Assembly (NCBI RefSeq): GCF_943846705.1
Contig: NZ_OX044366.1
Span: 3,658,001 to 3,722,000 of the forward strand
Direction: 5' to 3'
Length of the DNA: 64,000 nucleotides
Source: an uncultured Pseudomonas sp.
GTDB taxonomy: Bacteria > Pseudomonadota > Gammaproteobacteria > Pseudomonadales > Pseudomonadaceae
Shown here: one piece after another, positions 39,684 through 47,140 of the stretch
Layout of the letters: every line of letters begins with the position of its first letter
Numbering within the stretch: the stretch's first letter is position 1
Notes under the pieces: generated by a model
Databases searched by the model: none
Told to the model about the DNA's origin: nothing
The model's input: the letters and a program-made list of their open reading frames with translations, nothing else
Program-made: the position numbers and the translations under genes

Positions 39684-41351
39684 ATGGCGTTGCAACTGTC
39701 CTTCGGTGAAGCCAGCGCCATTGGCCCGCGTAGCGAAAATCAGGATGCCATTCGCGTGGTCACGCCTGCTCCAGCTCTGGCAGCCAGCAAAGGTTACCTG
39801 TTTGCCCTCGCTGACGGCGTCAGCCAATGCGCCGACGGCGGCCTAGCGGCCCGCGCCACCCTGCAAGCCCTCGCCCTGGATTACTACTCCACCCCGGAAA
39901 CCTGGGCGGTTGCCCACGCTTTAGACCGTGTATTGGTGGCCCACAACCGCTGGCTGCAAGCCAATGGCGGCGGCCAACCCTTGCTTACCACGCTCAGCGC
40001 GCTGATCTTGCGCGGGCGACGTTTCACCTTGGCGCATGTCGGCGATTGCCGCGCCTATCGCTGGCTGGCCGGCAAGCTTGAGCGCCTGAGTGAGGATCAT
40101 GTGTGGGAACAACCAGGCATGCAGCATGTGCTCAAGCGCGCCATGGGCCTGGATCAGCACCTAGCGATGGACTATCTGGATGGCGAACTGCGCCAGGGCG
40201 AATGCTTCGTCTTGGTCAGCGACGGCGTCTGGGCCACTTTGGGTGACGTTGGCATTCAGCGCATTTTGCACGATGAACAGGATCTGCCAGCCGCCAGCCA
40301 GGCGCTGGTCAATGCGGCGCACCTAGCCGGCAGTCAGGATAATGCCAGCGCGCTCCTGCTGCGCGTCGATGCGCTGCCAGAAACTGATCTGGCCGACACC
40401 TTGGCGCAATTGCAGCACTGGCCGCTACCGGTAAAACTGCGCGAGGGTCAAAGCTTCGAAGGCTGGCAGGTTGAACGCCTGCTCGCCGAGTCACGTCAAT
40501 CGCTGGTCTACCGTGTACGTGACGCCCAAGCACGACGCTGGCTACTGAAAACCCTGCCAAGCGGGCGCAATGACGAACCGCAAGCCGGCTCCGCGCTACT
40601 GCTCGAAGAGTGGTTTTTACGCCGCGTAGCCGGACGCTTCTTTGCCGACGTACATCCGCTGCCACATCGCCAGCACCTGTATTACGTGCAACGCGAATAC
40701 GCCGGACAGACCCTCGCCAAGCACATTCGCCTAAGTGGTCCGCTCGGCCTGCCGGAATGGCTGGATATTGCCCCGCGCCTGATTAAAGCCCTAGGCATGC
40801 TGCACCGGCGCAATATTCTGCACCGTGATATCAAGCCGGAGAACCTACTGTGGGGTGATGACGGCGAGTTACGGGTAATCGATTTCGGCCTGGCTTACTG
40901 CCCAGGCCTGAGTCGTGATGAGGCTTGCGAGTTACCTGGCACCCCCAGTTATATCGCACCTGAAGCCTTCACCGGCAGCGCGCCTAGCCCGCAGCAGGAT
41001 CTCTACAGCGCCGGCGTAACCTTGTATTTTCTACTCACCGGGCACTACCCCTATGGCGAAATTGAAGCCTTTCAGCACCCGCGCTTTGGCCAACCGACTC
41101 CAGCCAGTCGCTACCGCCCTGATTTGCCCAGCTGGGTCGACGACAGCCTCAACCGCGCCATCAATGCTGACCCCAAACAGCGCTATGAAACCGCCGAAGA
41201 ATGGCTACTCAACCTTGAGCAGACAGAGCGTAAAGCGCTCAGCAGCCGGCCACGCCCATTACTGGAGCGCGAACCGCTGTTGGTCTGGCGCAGCGTGGCA
41301 TTGTTTTCCCTGTTATTGAACTTGGCGCTGCTGATCGGATTACTGCGATAA
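39684..41351 (+). CDS. Bifunctional PP2C phosphatase / Ser-Thr protein kinase, membrane-anchored
   Basis: 555 aa. The N-terminal PP2C domain (1-235) has the metal motifs SENQDA, ADGVSQCADGG and VGDCRAY. The C-terminal kinase domain (about 260-520) has a Lys in LLKTLPS (about 289), the catalytic loop HRDIKPENLL (about 380), DFG (about 399) and a short APE-like motif. A single C-terminal transmembrane helix (about 530-552) anchors it. The fusion follows nitrate transporter genes in other pseudomonads too; its substrates are not known, and control of nitrate uptake is a plausible guess. Confidence 0.88.
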   Translation: MALQLSFGEASAIGPRSENQDAIRVVTPAPALAASKGYLFALADGVSQCADGGLAARATLQALALDYYSTPETWAVAHALDRVLVAHNRWLQANGGGQPLLTTLSALILRGRRFTLAHVGDCRAYRWLAGKLERLSEDHVWEQPGMQHVLKRAMGLDQHLAMDYLDGELRQGECFVLVSDGVWATLGDVGIQRILHDEQDLPAASQALVNAAHLAGSQDNASALLLRVDALPETDLADTLAQLQHWPLPVKLREGQSFEGWQVERLLAESRQSLVYRVRDAQARRWLLKTLPSGRNDEPQAGSALLLEEWFLRRVAGRFFADVHPLPHRQHLYYVQREYAGQTLAKHIRLSGPLGLPEWLDIAPRLIKALGMLHRRNILHRDIKPENLLWGDDGELRVIDFGLAYCPGLSRDEACELPGTPSYIAPEAFTGSAPSPQQDLYSAGVTLYFLLTGHYPYGEIEAFQHPRFGQPTPASRYRPDLPSWVDDSLNRAINADPKQRYETAEEWLLNLEQTERKALSSRPRPLLEREPLLVWRSVALFSLLLNLALLIGLLR

Positions 41352-41366
41352 AAGCACCACGGTACT

Positions 41367-41403
41367 TGCACCAACGCGGCGCAAAACGCCTCTAAACGGT
41401 GCA
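41367..41403 (+). promoter_or_regulatory. Tandem NtrC binding sites upstream of cobA
   Basis: Site 1 at 41367-41383 is TGCACC-AACGC-GGCGCA, 11 of 12 conserved bases of TGCACC-N5-GGTGCA. Site 2 at 41387-41403 has an intact GGTGCA half and a weak left half. The centres are 20 bases apart, two helical turns, allowing cooperative dimers. They lie about 95-120 bases before the predicted start, the standard NtrC enhancer position. Confidence 0.7.
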
Positions 41404-41464
41404 ATAGATATTCAGGTTCTGCCTGTAAGCCACGATAAGCCTTATAAAACACCACCTAGTCAGT

Positions 41465-41480
41465 TGGCACAGGCCCTGCA
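41465..41480 (+). promoter_or_regulatory. Sigma-54 promoter of cobA
   Basis: TGGCACAGGCCCTGCA: GG and GC 10 bases apart with good -24 and -12 elements. The predicted start is near 41492, about 16 bases before the first ANTAR-type hairpin. Tandem NtrC sites lie upstream. Confidence 0.85.
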
Positions 41481-41507
41481 TTGTTAATTACACAATGTAA
41501 TAAATCG

Positions 41508-41595
41508 CGACCTCAACGAAGACGGTCGTACTTCCCGATAAAACGGGACTTGGACAAAGGCGTCCTCGCTAGATAGCTAGCGGGACGCCTTTTTT
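41508..41595 (+). promoter_or_regulatory. ANTAR-responsive antitermination leader of cobA, with an extra hairpin
   Basis: Hairpin 1 at 41508-41528: CGACC-TC/GA-(C bulge)-GGTCG, loop AACGAA. Hairpin 2 at 41552-41565: GGAC/GTCC, loop AAAGGC. Both have A1 and G4. Between them is an additional 5-bp hairpin (TCCCG/CGGGA, 41533-41548) whose loop ATAAAA lacks G4, so the spacer is longer than in the other three leaders. Terminator at 41556-41595: AAAGGCGTCC...GGACGCCTTT with an inner CGCTAG/CTAGCG, then T6. Confidence 0.83.
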
Positions 41596-41709
41596 GTTTT
41601 TACCTACGTTTTAAGCGGATCGCCCACGACCTGAGCAACCGCTGTAACACGTGTTTGCATAGCGAAAACAATCCATTGCTGGCGATGCAAAATGCCTAAG
41701 GAGATCAAC

Positions 41710-42447
41710 ATGAGCGCAAAAGTCTGGCTGGTAGGCGCAGGCCCTGGTGATCCGGACTTGCTGACCCTCAAGGCAGTCAAAGCCCTGAAGCAGGCCGACA
41801 TCGTGATGATCGATGACCTGGTCAACCCTGCGGTGCTGGAGCACTGCCCTGCTGCGCGAATCATGCCGGTGGGCAAGCGCGGCGGTTGTCGCTCCACCCC
41901 GCAGGCGTTTATCCAGCGCCTGATGCTGCGCTACGCGCGCCAGGGTAAATGCGTGGTACGCCTGAAGGGTGGCGACCCGTGCATCTTCGGCCGCGGCAGT
42001 GAAGAGGCCGACTGGCTAAGCGAACATGACATCGAGGTAGAGCTGGTCAACGGCATCACCGCAGGATTAGCCGGTGCAACTAATTGCGGCATCCCCCTGA
42101 CTTTGCGTGGGGTAGCACGCGGGGTCACGCTGATCACGGCGCACACTCTGGACGACAGCAGCCTGAACTGGGCAGCCCTGGCCCAAGGCGGGACCACCCT
42201 AGTGGTGTACATGGGCGTGGCTAAGCTGGCAGAGATCCGCGAAAGTTTGCTGGCCGGCGGCATGCGTAGCGACATGCCCGTGGCCATGATTGAAAACGCC
42301 TCGCTCCCCCAGCAGCGTGAATGCCGCAGCACGCTCGCCGCGATGCAGCAGAGTGCCCATGACTTTCAACTGAAGAGTCCGGCCATCCTTGTCATTGGTG
42401 AGGTGGCGAACCAAGCGAATGTGCACGTTACGGCTCTAAGTGCCTGA
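41710..42447 (+). CDS. cobA: Uroporphyrinogen-III C-methyltransferase
   Basis: 245-aa SAM-dependent enzyme making precorrin-2, the precursor of sirohaem, the cofactor of assimilatory nitrite reductase. SUMT motifs: VGAGPGDPDLLTLKA, VRLKGGDPCIFGRGSEE, and the LVVYMGV region. It lacks the CysG dehydrogenase/chelatase half. Start at 41710, six bases after AAGGAG. The NtrC/sigma-54 and ANTAR-type controls link it to nitrate assimilation rather than to cobalamin synthesis. Convergent with oprF. Confidence 0.93.
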   Translation: MSAKVWLVGAGPGDPDLLTLKAVKALKQADIVMIDDLVNPAVLEHCPAARIMPVGKRGGCRSTPQAFIQRLMLRYARQGKCVVRLKGGDPCIFGRGSEEADWLSEHDIEVELVNGITAGLAGATNCGIPLTLRGVARGVTLITAHTLDDSSLNWAALAQGGTTLVVYMGVAKLAEIRESLLAGGMRSDMPVAMIENASLPQQRECRSTLAAMQQSAHDFQLKSPAILVIGEVANQANVHVTALSA

Positions 42448-42504
42448 GCACCTCGCGACTCAGCGAAGTTGCTTTAGCCAGGCCGCCGGGCTTTTCACAG
42501 GCAA

Positions 42505-42534
42505 AGAAAAGCCCGGCCTAAGCCGGGCTTTTCT
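42505..42534 (+). terminator. Bidirectional terminator between cobA and oprF
   Basis: 13-bp perfect stem AGAAAAGCCCGGC/GCCGGGCTTTTCT, 4-base loop, between convergent stop codons. It serves both genes. Confidence 0.92.
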
Positions 42535-42549
42535 ATACAGCCAGATCGC

Positions 42550-43515
42550 TTACTGCTTGATCTGAGCTTCTACTTCAGCTTCTACGCGGCGGTTAACAGC
42601 GCGACCGGAGTCAGTGGCGTTGTCAGCAACCGGACGAGCTTCACCGTAGCCAGCAGCGTTAACGCGGTTAGCGTCTACACCGTACTGGTTGACCAGAACT
42701 TCACGGACAGCGTTAGCACGGCTCTCGGACAGTTTCTGGTTGTAGGCGTCGCTGCCCTTGGAGTCAGTGTGACCTTCAACCACGGTGGTGGTCTGTGGGT
42801 ACTGCTTCATGAAGTCAGCCAGGTTCTTGATGTCGCCGTAGCTTTCTTCTTTAACGCTGGCTTTGTCGAAGTCGAACTTAACGTCCAGCTCAACACGAAC
42901 CAGTTCCATCGGCTCTTCAGCAACAACCGGCTCAGCAACCGGCTCAGGAGCAGCAGCCACTACCGGGGCTGGCTTGCTGCCGCCGCCGAAGTTCATGCCG
43001 ATACCGACGCTTGGTGCCCACTCGGTGTCGCCCTGGTCGATGTTGTACTGAGCTTCAACGCCAGCACGGGCATAGAAGTTGTCAGTGAAGTAGTACTTAG
43101 CACCGCCGCCAATGTTGGCAAAGGTAGAGCCGTTACGGCCGTTACGACCGGATTGACCGATGCTCTGATCGGAGAAACCTGCCGAAACGTAAGGACGCAG
43201 CGCGTCGCCAGCGTTGTTGAAGTGGTACAGAGCATCCAGAGCGGTGTTAGAGCCCTTGATGTTACGGCCATCTTCGCCACGGGCGTTGTGCACTTCATCA
43301 TAAGCCAGACGCAGTTCAACGTCGTCAGTCAGGTAGTAGCCAATGCTGCCGCCGAACAGGTTGCCGTTGTTTTTGAAGTCACGGGCGCTGTCGAACATTT
43401 CTTTCTTGGCAAAACCTTCCACTTCTACAGCGCCTTGACCCTGAGCCAGAACGCTAAGTGAGGCTGTGGCCAACAACGAGCCAATGACAACGCCTAAAGT
43501 GTTTTTCAATTTCAT
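42550..43515 (-). CDS. oprF: Major outer-membrane porin and structural protein OprF
   Basis: 321 aa. Sec signal (about 1-24, cleavage at VLA-QGQ), an N-terminal eight-stranded OmpA-type barrel (25-170), a Pro/Ala-rich linker (APVVAAAPEPVAEPVV, about 185-205), and a C-terminal OmpA peptidoglycan-binding domain (TVVEGHTDSKGS...LSESRANAVREVL). Non-specific porin tying the outer membrane to the wall. It lies downstream of sigX, the ECF sigma factor known to transcribe oprF in Pseudomonas. Confidence 0.97.
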   Translation of the reverse strand: MKLKNTLGVVIGSLLATASLSVLAQGQGAVEVEGFAKKEMFDSARDFKNNGNLFGGSIGYYLTDDVELRLAYDEVHNARGEDGRNIKGSNTALDALYHFNNAGDALRPYVSAGFSDQSIGQSGRNGRNGSTFANIGGGAKYYFTDNFYARAGVEAQYNIDQGDTEWAPSVGIGMNFGGGSKPAPVVAAAPEPVAEPVVAEEPMELVRVELDVKFDFDKASVKEESYGDIKNLADFMKQYPQTTTVVEGHTDSKGSDAYNQKLSESRANAVREVLVNQYGVDANRVNAAGYGEARPVADNATDSGRAVNRRVEAEVEAQIKQ

Positions 43516-43547
43516 TACTAATGTTCCCTATCTCATGGTGGCCAGTA

Positions 43548-43573
43548 AGTTGTCTGACAAACACAAGACAACT
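43548..43573 (-). other. Hairpin in the sigX-oprF gap
   Basis: 8-bp perfect inverted repeat AGTTGTCT/AGACAACT with a 10-base loop, in the probable oprF 5' leader. No U-run follows on the minus strand. It may stabilise the abundant oprF message; I could not place the promoters with confidence. Confidence 0.4.
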
Positions 43574-43616
43574 CAGCAGGTAATTCTACCAGAATTAACC
43601 GGTAACTATGATGCGT

Positions 43617-44216
43617 TTACTCCAGATAAGTTTCCGTGCTGTCGGAAAATTTATCGCGCAACCGATCAAGAGCGCGTTTATAGCGCATTTTCGTGGCGCT
43701 CAGGCCCATGTGCATGATGTCGGCAATCTCCTGGAACTCCAGCTCTGCGACAAAACGTAGCACCAGAATTTCCCGGTCGATTGGGTTGACGTGTACCAGC
43801 CAACGATCAAGCCCGCCCTTGTCCTCAGGTTTTGGCTCCTTTTCTTCAGAGGCCTCTTCGAGCGGGTCCAAACTTAAGGCGTCAATAAGGCGGCGTTTGC
43901 GGCGCTCTTTACGGTACTGAGTGATGCATTCGTTGTACGTGATGCTGTACAGCCACGTTTTAAACTTTGACTTACCCTCAAAGTTTTTAAGGCCATATAA
44001 AACCTTGAGCATTACTTCCTGGCAAACATCATCGGCATCACGGTCGTTTCCCAAATAACGCGCGCAGACATTGAATAAAGTGCGTTGATAACGACGCATC
44101 AGTTCTTCATAGGCACGGGTTATGTGGAACAACTCGTCATGGGCGCGCGCCACCAACTCTTCATCCGAGAGCTCGCGGGGGTCGTATCGCAAAGATGCAG
44201 AGTGGGCTTTATTCAA
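43617..44216 (-). CDS. sigX: ECF sigma factor SigX
   Basis: 199-aa extracytoplasmic-function sigma factor. Region 2 contains RYLGNDRDADDVCQEVMLKVLYG and FKTWLYSITYNECITQYRKERR; region 4 contains FQEIADIMHMGLSATKMRYKRALDRLR. In P. aeruginosa and P. fluorescens SigX responds to envelope stress and drives oprF and fatty-acid/membrane genes, with the mechanosensitive-type protein CmpX as a partner. Translation appears to begin at TTG (44216) to give MNKAHSASLRYDPREL, with a poor Shine-Dalgarno. Confidence 0.95.
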   Translation of the reverse strand: MNKAHSASLRYDPRELSDEELVARAHDELFHITRAYEELMRRYQRTLFNVCARYLGNDRDADDVCQEVMLKVLYGLKNFEGKSKFKTWLYSITYNECITQYRKERRKRRLIDALSLDPLEEASEEKEPKPEDKGGLDRWLVHVNPIDREILVLRFVAELEFQEIADIMHMGLSATKMRYKRALDRLRDKFSDSTETYLE

Positions 44217-44304
44217 AACGAGTCGGGCCGACAGTCAGGACATAAGCCAACGCAGCCTGAGGATCAGGCTGCTGTTTGGCCGCATACAATAACAGGGATT
44301 GGCC

Positions 44305-45120
44305 TTAGCGGCTGCTTACCTGCTGCTCAAGCAAGGTACGGTTGGCCACTGAAACCAGCTCGCCCGCGTCCGTTAGGAGCGTGGTTTTGACCGTACCGAT
44401 CTCTTCGATCTGCCCTTCGACCTCACCAACCTGTACTTGTTGCCCCACCTCATACAATTCGCGCACATAAATGCCGGCCAGAATCTGACTGGCGATACCA
44501 CGGCTGCCCAGACCGAGCGCCAGAGCGACCGCCAGCCCTACCGAGATCAGCACAATGGCAATCACGTTGTTCAGCAGATCTGTCTTGACCTCAAGCTGTC
44601 CGATGGCCACCGAAATACTGATGATGATCACCAGGCCCTGGGCAATCCGCCCCAGCCCGCTGGCATAATCCAGCCCTACACCCTCTGCCGCGCCGCGCAC
44701 CAGCCCGCTGACCAGTTGCGCCAGCAGCACGCCGGCGAGCAGCACCAAAGCGGCACCAAAGACTTTCGGCAGGTACAGGGCCAGTACATCAAGAGTCGCG
44801 GAAACCCGCTCCAGACCGAGGGACTCGGCAGCGGTAACCAGAAAGATCAGCAGCACGAACCAGTAGACGATTTTCCCGATCAGCGTCGATACCGGTACCT
44901 GAATACCGCCACGGCTAAGAATTTTGGTCAGGCCAGTACCCGCCATCAAACGATCCAGACCGATCTTGCCGAGCAATTTCGACAGCAGCGTGTCGAGGAA
45001 CTTGGCCACCACAAAACCCAGCAGCACCACGACCATGGCGCCAAACAGCCGCGGGATAAAGGCGGCAATTGGGGTCCAGACGCTGGCCATTGCGTCAACC
45101 AGCACTTGAGTAAATTCCAT
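44305..45120 (-). CDS. cmpX: Mechanosensitive-channel-like membrane protein CmpX
   Basis: 271 aa with about five transmembrane segments (18-43, 83-105, 117-140, 160-180, 188-212) and a C-terminal MscS-like beta domain (YVRELYEVGQQVQVGEVEGQIEEIGTVKTTLLTDAGELVSVANRTLLEQ). Conserved next to sigX in pseudomonads, where it affects SigX activity. Follows crfX with a 2-base gap. Confidence 0.93.
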   Translation of the reverse strand: MEFTQVLVDAMASVWTPIAAFIPRLFGAMVVVLLGFVVAKFLDTLLSKLLGKIGLDRLMAGTGLTKILSRGGIQVPVSTLIGKIVYWFVLLIFLVTAAESLGLERVSATLDVLALYLPKVFGAALVLLAGVLLAQLVSGLVRGAAEGVGLDYASGLGRIAQGLVIIISISVAIGQLEVKTDLLNNVIAIVLISVGLAVALALGLGSRGIASQILAGIYVRELYEVGQQVQVGEVEGQIEEIGTVKTTLLTDAGELVSVANRTLLEQQVSSR

Positions 45121-45122
45121 GC

Positions 45123-45368
45123 TCAGTCAGCCTTATCAAGAGAAGAGTCAGAAGATTTGCGGCGCGAAACCGGTGCAACATGCGCCGAGCCGTTATTTAT
45201 CGCGATCATCAGCGCACCTGCCCAGTGCCCCATCAAGGCAAACAAATCACCGGCACCGACCTGGCGGTTAGCGGTTTTCAGCACGCGATGCAGGCAAGCG
45301 TCATCGTCGTGATTCGAGGCGGGCGACTTGAGTAAATCGCGCAGTGATTCTTCAAAGGGATCGTGCAT
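45123..45368 (-). CDS. crfX: Small cytoplasmic protein CrfX
   Basis: 81 aa, MHDPFEESLRDLLKSPASNHDDDACLHRVLKTANRQVGAGDLFALMG-type sequence, no signal peptide. The name is taken from the conserved cmaX-crfX-cmpX-sigX order, and the function is poorly defined. Start at 45368, where family members begin; the four upstream codons are not used. Confidence 0.85.
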   Translation of the reverse strand: MHDPFEESLRDLLKSPASNHDDDACLHRVLKTANRQVGAGDLFALMGHWAGALMIAINNGSAHVAPVSRRKSSDSSLDKAD

Positions 45369-45422
45369 GACGCACCTCACAGGATGTGACGGCTAGACGA
45401 GATCAACACTGGACAGGTCACA

Positions 45423-46418
45423 TCAGATCCAGCGCAAGCGTCGAAACAGCAACCACTGCACCAGCGCCACCAGCGCCATTAACGAACAAGCCAGCAGAAA
45501 GCCATACGGACTCTCTGAACCCGGAATGCCACCGACGTTGATCCCGAGCAAGCCCGTTAGAAAGCTCATTGGCAGGAAAATCCCGGTAATGACGCCAAAA
45601 CGGTACATGGTGCGGTTCATCCGCTCATCCATGCGCCGATTTTCAGCTTCAAGCAGCAGATTGACCCGCTCACGACTCAACTCCAACTCTTCAAGGTAAC
45701 GCGTCAGGCGGTTATTCAGCTCATTCCAGTAACTGCTTTCGGCACCGACAAGCCAGGCCTGCGCACTGGCCGTTAGCTGCCCATAAATATCACGCTGAGG
45801 CGCGAGAAAGCGTCGCAGACTGGCGGCACGGCGGCGGATTTGCAGCAATGCGGAGTGGTCCGGGGCCTCGCTCTCCATAGCATCGGCGCGCTCTTCCTGC
45901 TCATCAACCTGCTCGGACAGCTCGCCAACCAGCAGTTCGATCTTGTCCGTCAGGTAATGCGCAAGCCGCAGAATCAGTTCGGAGGAGGTTTTCGGCCCTC
46001 GGCCAGCTAATAAGTCTTCGACCAAGGCTTCGGTTGCATGCAAAGGCCGTAGACGCAGAGAAATTGCGCGCCGGGCATCGGCAAAAATGCGCACCGAGAC
46101 CATGTCCTCGGGCTCTGCCCCAGGATTAAGGTTCAGGCCACGCAGAAACAGCAGCAACTGCTGCTCCTGCAACGCCAACAGGCGTGGGCGGGTGTTCTCC
46201 TCCAACAGCAGATCGCAGGCGAAGCCACTCAGGCCGCTCTCTGTACGCAGCCAAGTCTGCGTCTGCGGATGACTGCGATCCCAGTGCAACCAGAGGCTTT
46301 CCTGCTCGCCCAGCTGCAACCCTTGCAGCGCCTGCCGGGTAATGCTGCGCGCACCACCCTGACCGTTGAGGACAAAGGCGTGCACCAAGCCCCATTGCGC
46401 ATTCTCACCTTCGTCCAT
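45423..46418 (-). CDS. cmaX: CorA-family divalent-metal transporter CmaX (zinc-transporter ZntB-like)
   Basis: 331 aa. A large cytoplasmic N-terminal domain with a coiled-coil region (EELELSRERVNLLLEAENRRMDERMNRTMYR) is followed by two C-terminal transmembrane helices. The CorA-family GxN motif is GINVGGIPG. The metal carried is not deducible. Start at 46418 is supported by AGGACG upstream. Part of the cmaX-crfX-cmpX-sigX group. Confidence 0.88.
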   Translation of the reverse strand: MDEGENAQWGLVHAFVLNGQGGARSITRQALQGLQLGEQESLWLHWDRSHPQTQTWLRTESGLSGFACDLLLEENTRPRLLALQEQQLLLFLRGLNLNPGAEPEDMVSVRIFADARRAISLRLRPLHATEALVEDLLAGRGPKTSSELILRLAHYLTDKIELLVGELSEQVDEQEERADAMESEAPDHSALLQIRRRAASLRRFLAPQRDIYGQLTASAQAWLVGAESSYWNELNNRLTRYLEELELSRERVNLLLEAENRRMDERMNRTMYRFGVITGIFLPMSFLTGLLGINVGGIPGSESPYGFLLACSLMALVALVQWLLFRRLRWI

Positions 46419-46438
46419 GCCAACGTCCTGCAAGCTCT

Positions 46439-46927
46439 CTACTCCGGCATCTGCAACGCAGATGGCGAGATGATCACACCATTGTTGTCGGCGTAGATAA
46501 ACTCACCCGGACGGAAGGTCACGCCAGCGAAAGTGACAGGCACGTTGAGGTCACCAATGCCGCGCTTGTCGGTTTTCATCGGGTGGCTGGCCAAGGCCTG
46601 GATACCTAGGTCGGTTTGCGCCAGTACGTCGACATCGCGCACACAACCGTAAACCACAATGCCTTCCCAACCATTTTTCGCGGCTTTCTCGGCAAGCATG
46701 TCACCGAGTAACGCACGGCGCATTGAAGCACCGCCATCAACCACCATAACCTTGCCTTTACCTGGCTGCTCAACCTGCTCCTTGACCAGCGAGTTGTCCT
46801 CAAAACACTTGATGGTGACGATTTCGCCACCGAAGGAATCGCGGCCACCAAAGTTGCTGAACATCGGTTCAACCACCTGGACCAGTTCCGGGTAGGCGTC
46901 GCACAAATCAGGGGTGATGTAGTACAT
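46439..46927 (-). CDS. rraA: RraA family protein, regulator of RNase E activity / HMG-type aldolase
   Basis: 162 aa, RraA/MenG-like fold: TPDLCDAYPELVQVVEPMFSNFGGRDSFGG, GKVMVVDGGASMRRALLGDMLAEKAAKNGWEGIVVYGCVRDV. The G-G-R-A-L-D-type active-site region is conserved as in both E. coli RraA and 4-hydroxy-4-methyl-2-oxoglutarate aldolases, so the real activity is open. Start at 46927, eight bases after AAGGAG; the 23 upstream codons are excluded. Confidence 0.88.
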   Translation of the reverse strand: MYYITPDLCDAYPELVQVVEPMFSNFGGRDSFGGEIVTIKCFEDNSLVKEQVEQPGKGKVMVVDGGASMRRALLGDMLAEKAAKNGWEGIVVYGCVRDVDVLAQTDLGIQALASHPMKTDKRGIGDLNVPVTFAGVTFRPGEFIYADNNGVIISPSALQMPE

Positions 46928-47140
46928 GGCAAAGCTCCTTGGATAGTGTGAGGGCGCTGACAGGTCGATCCCGACCCGATGCGCATCATAAACCACAGGC
47001 TAACTCGCAAAATTGGCACAGGGCGCATTCAACGTGCAGCCACTGGCCAGGTCAAACTCAATTTCGTGCAGCAGGCTGCCGTAGCGCAGCAAACGGTTGA
47101 GGCCTGCAGACCTCCAGCCTAGCGGGTATCAGCCCCACGT

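Noticed and set aside
41533..41548. Middle hairpin of the cobA leader as a third ANTAR loop
   Set aside because: Loop ATAAAA lacks the required G at position 4.
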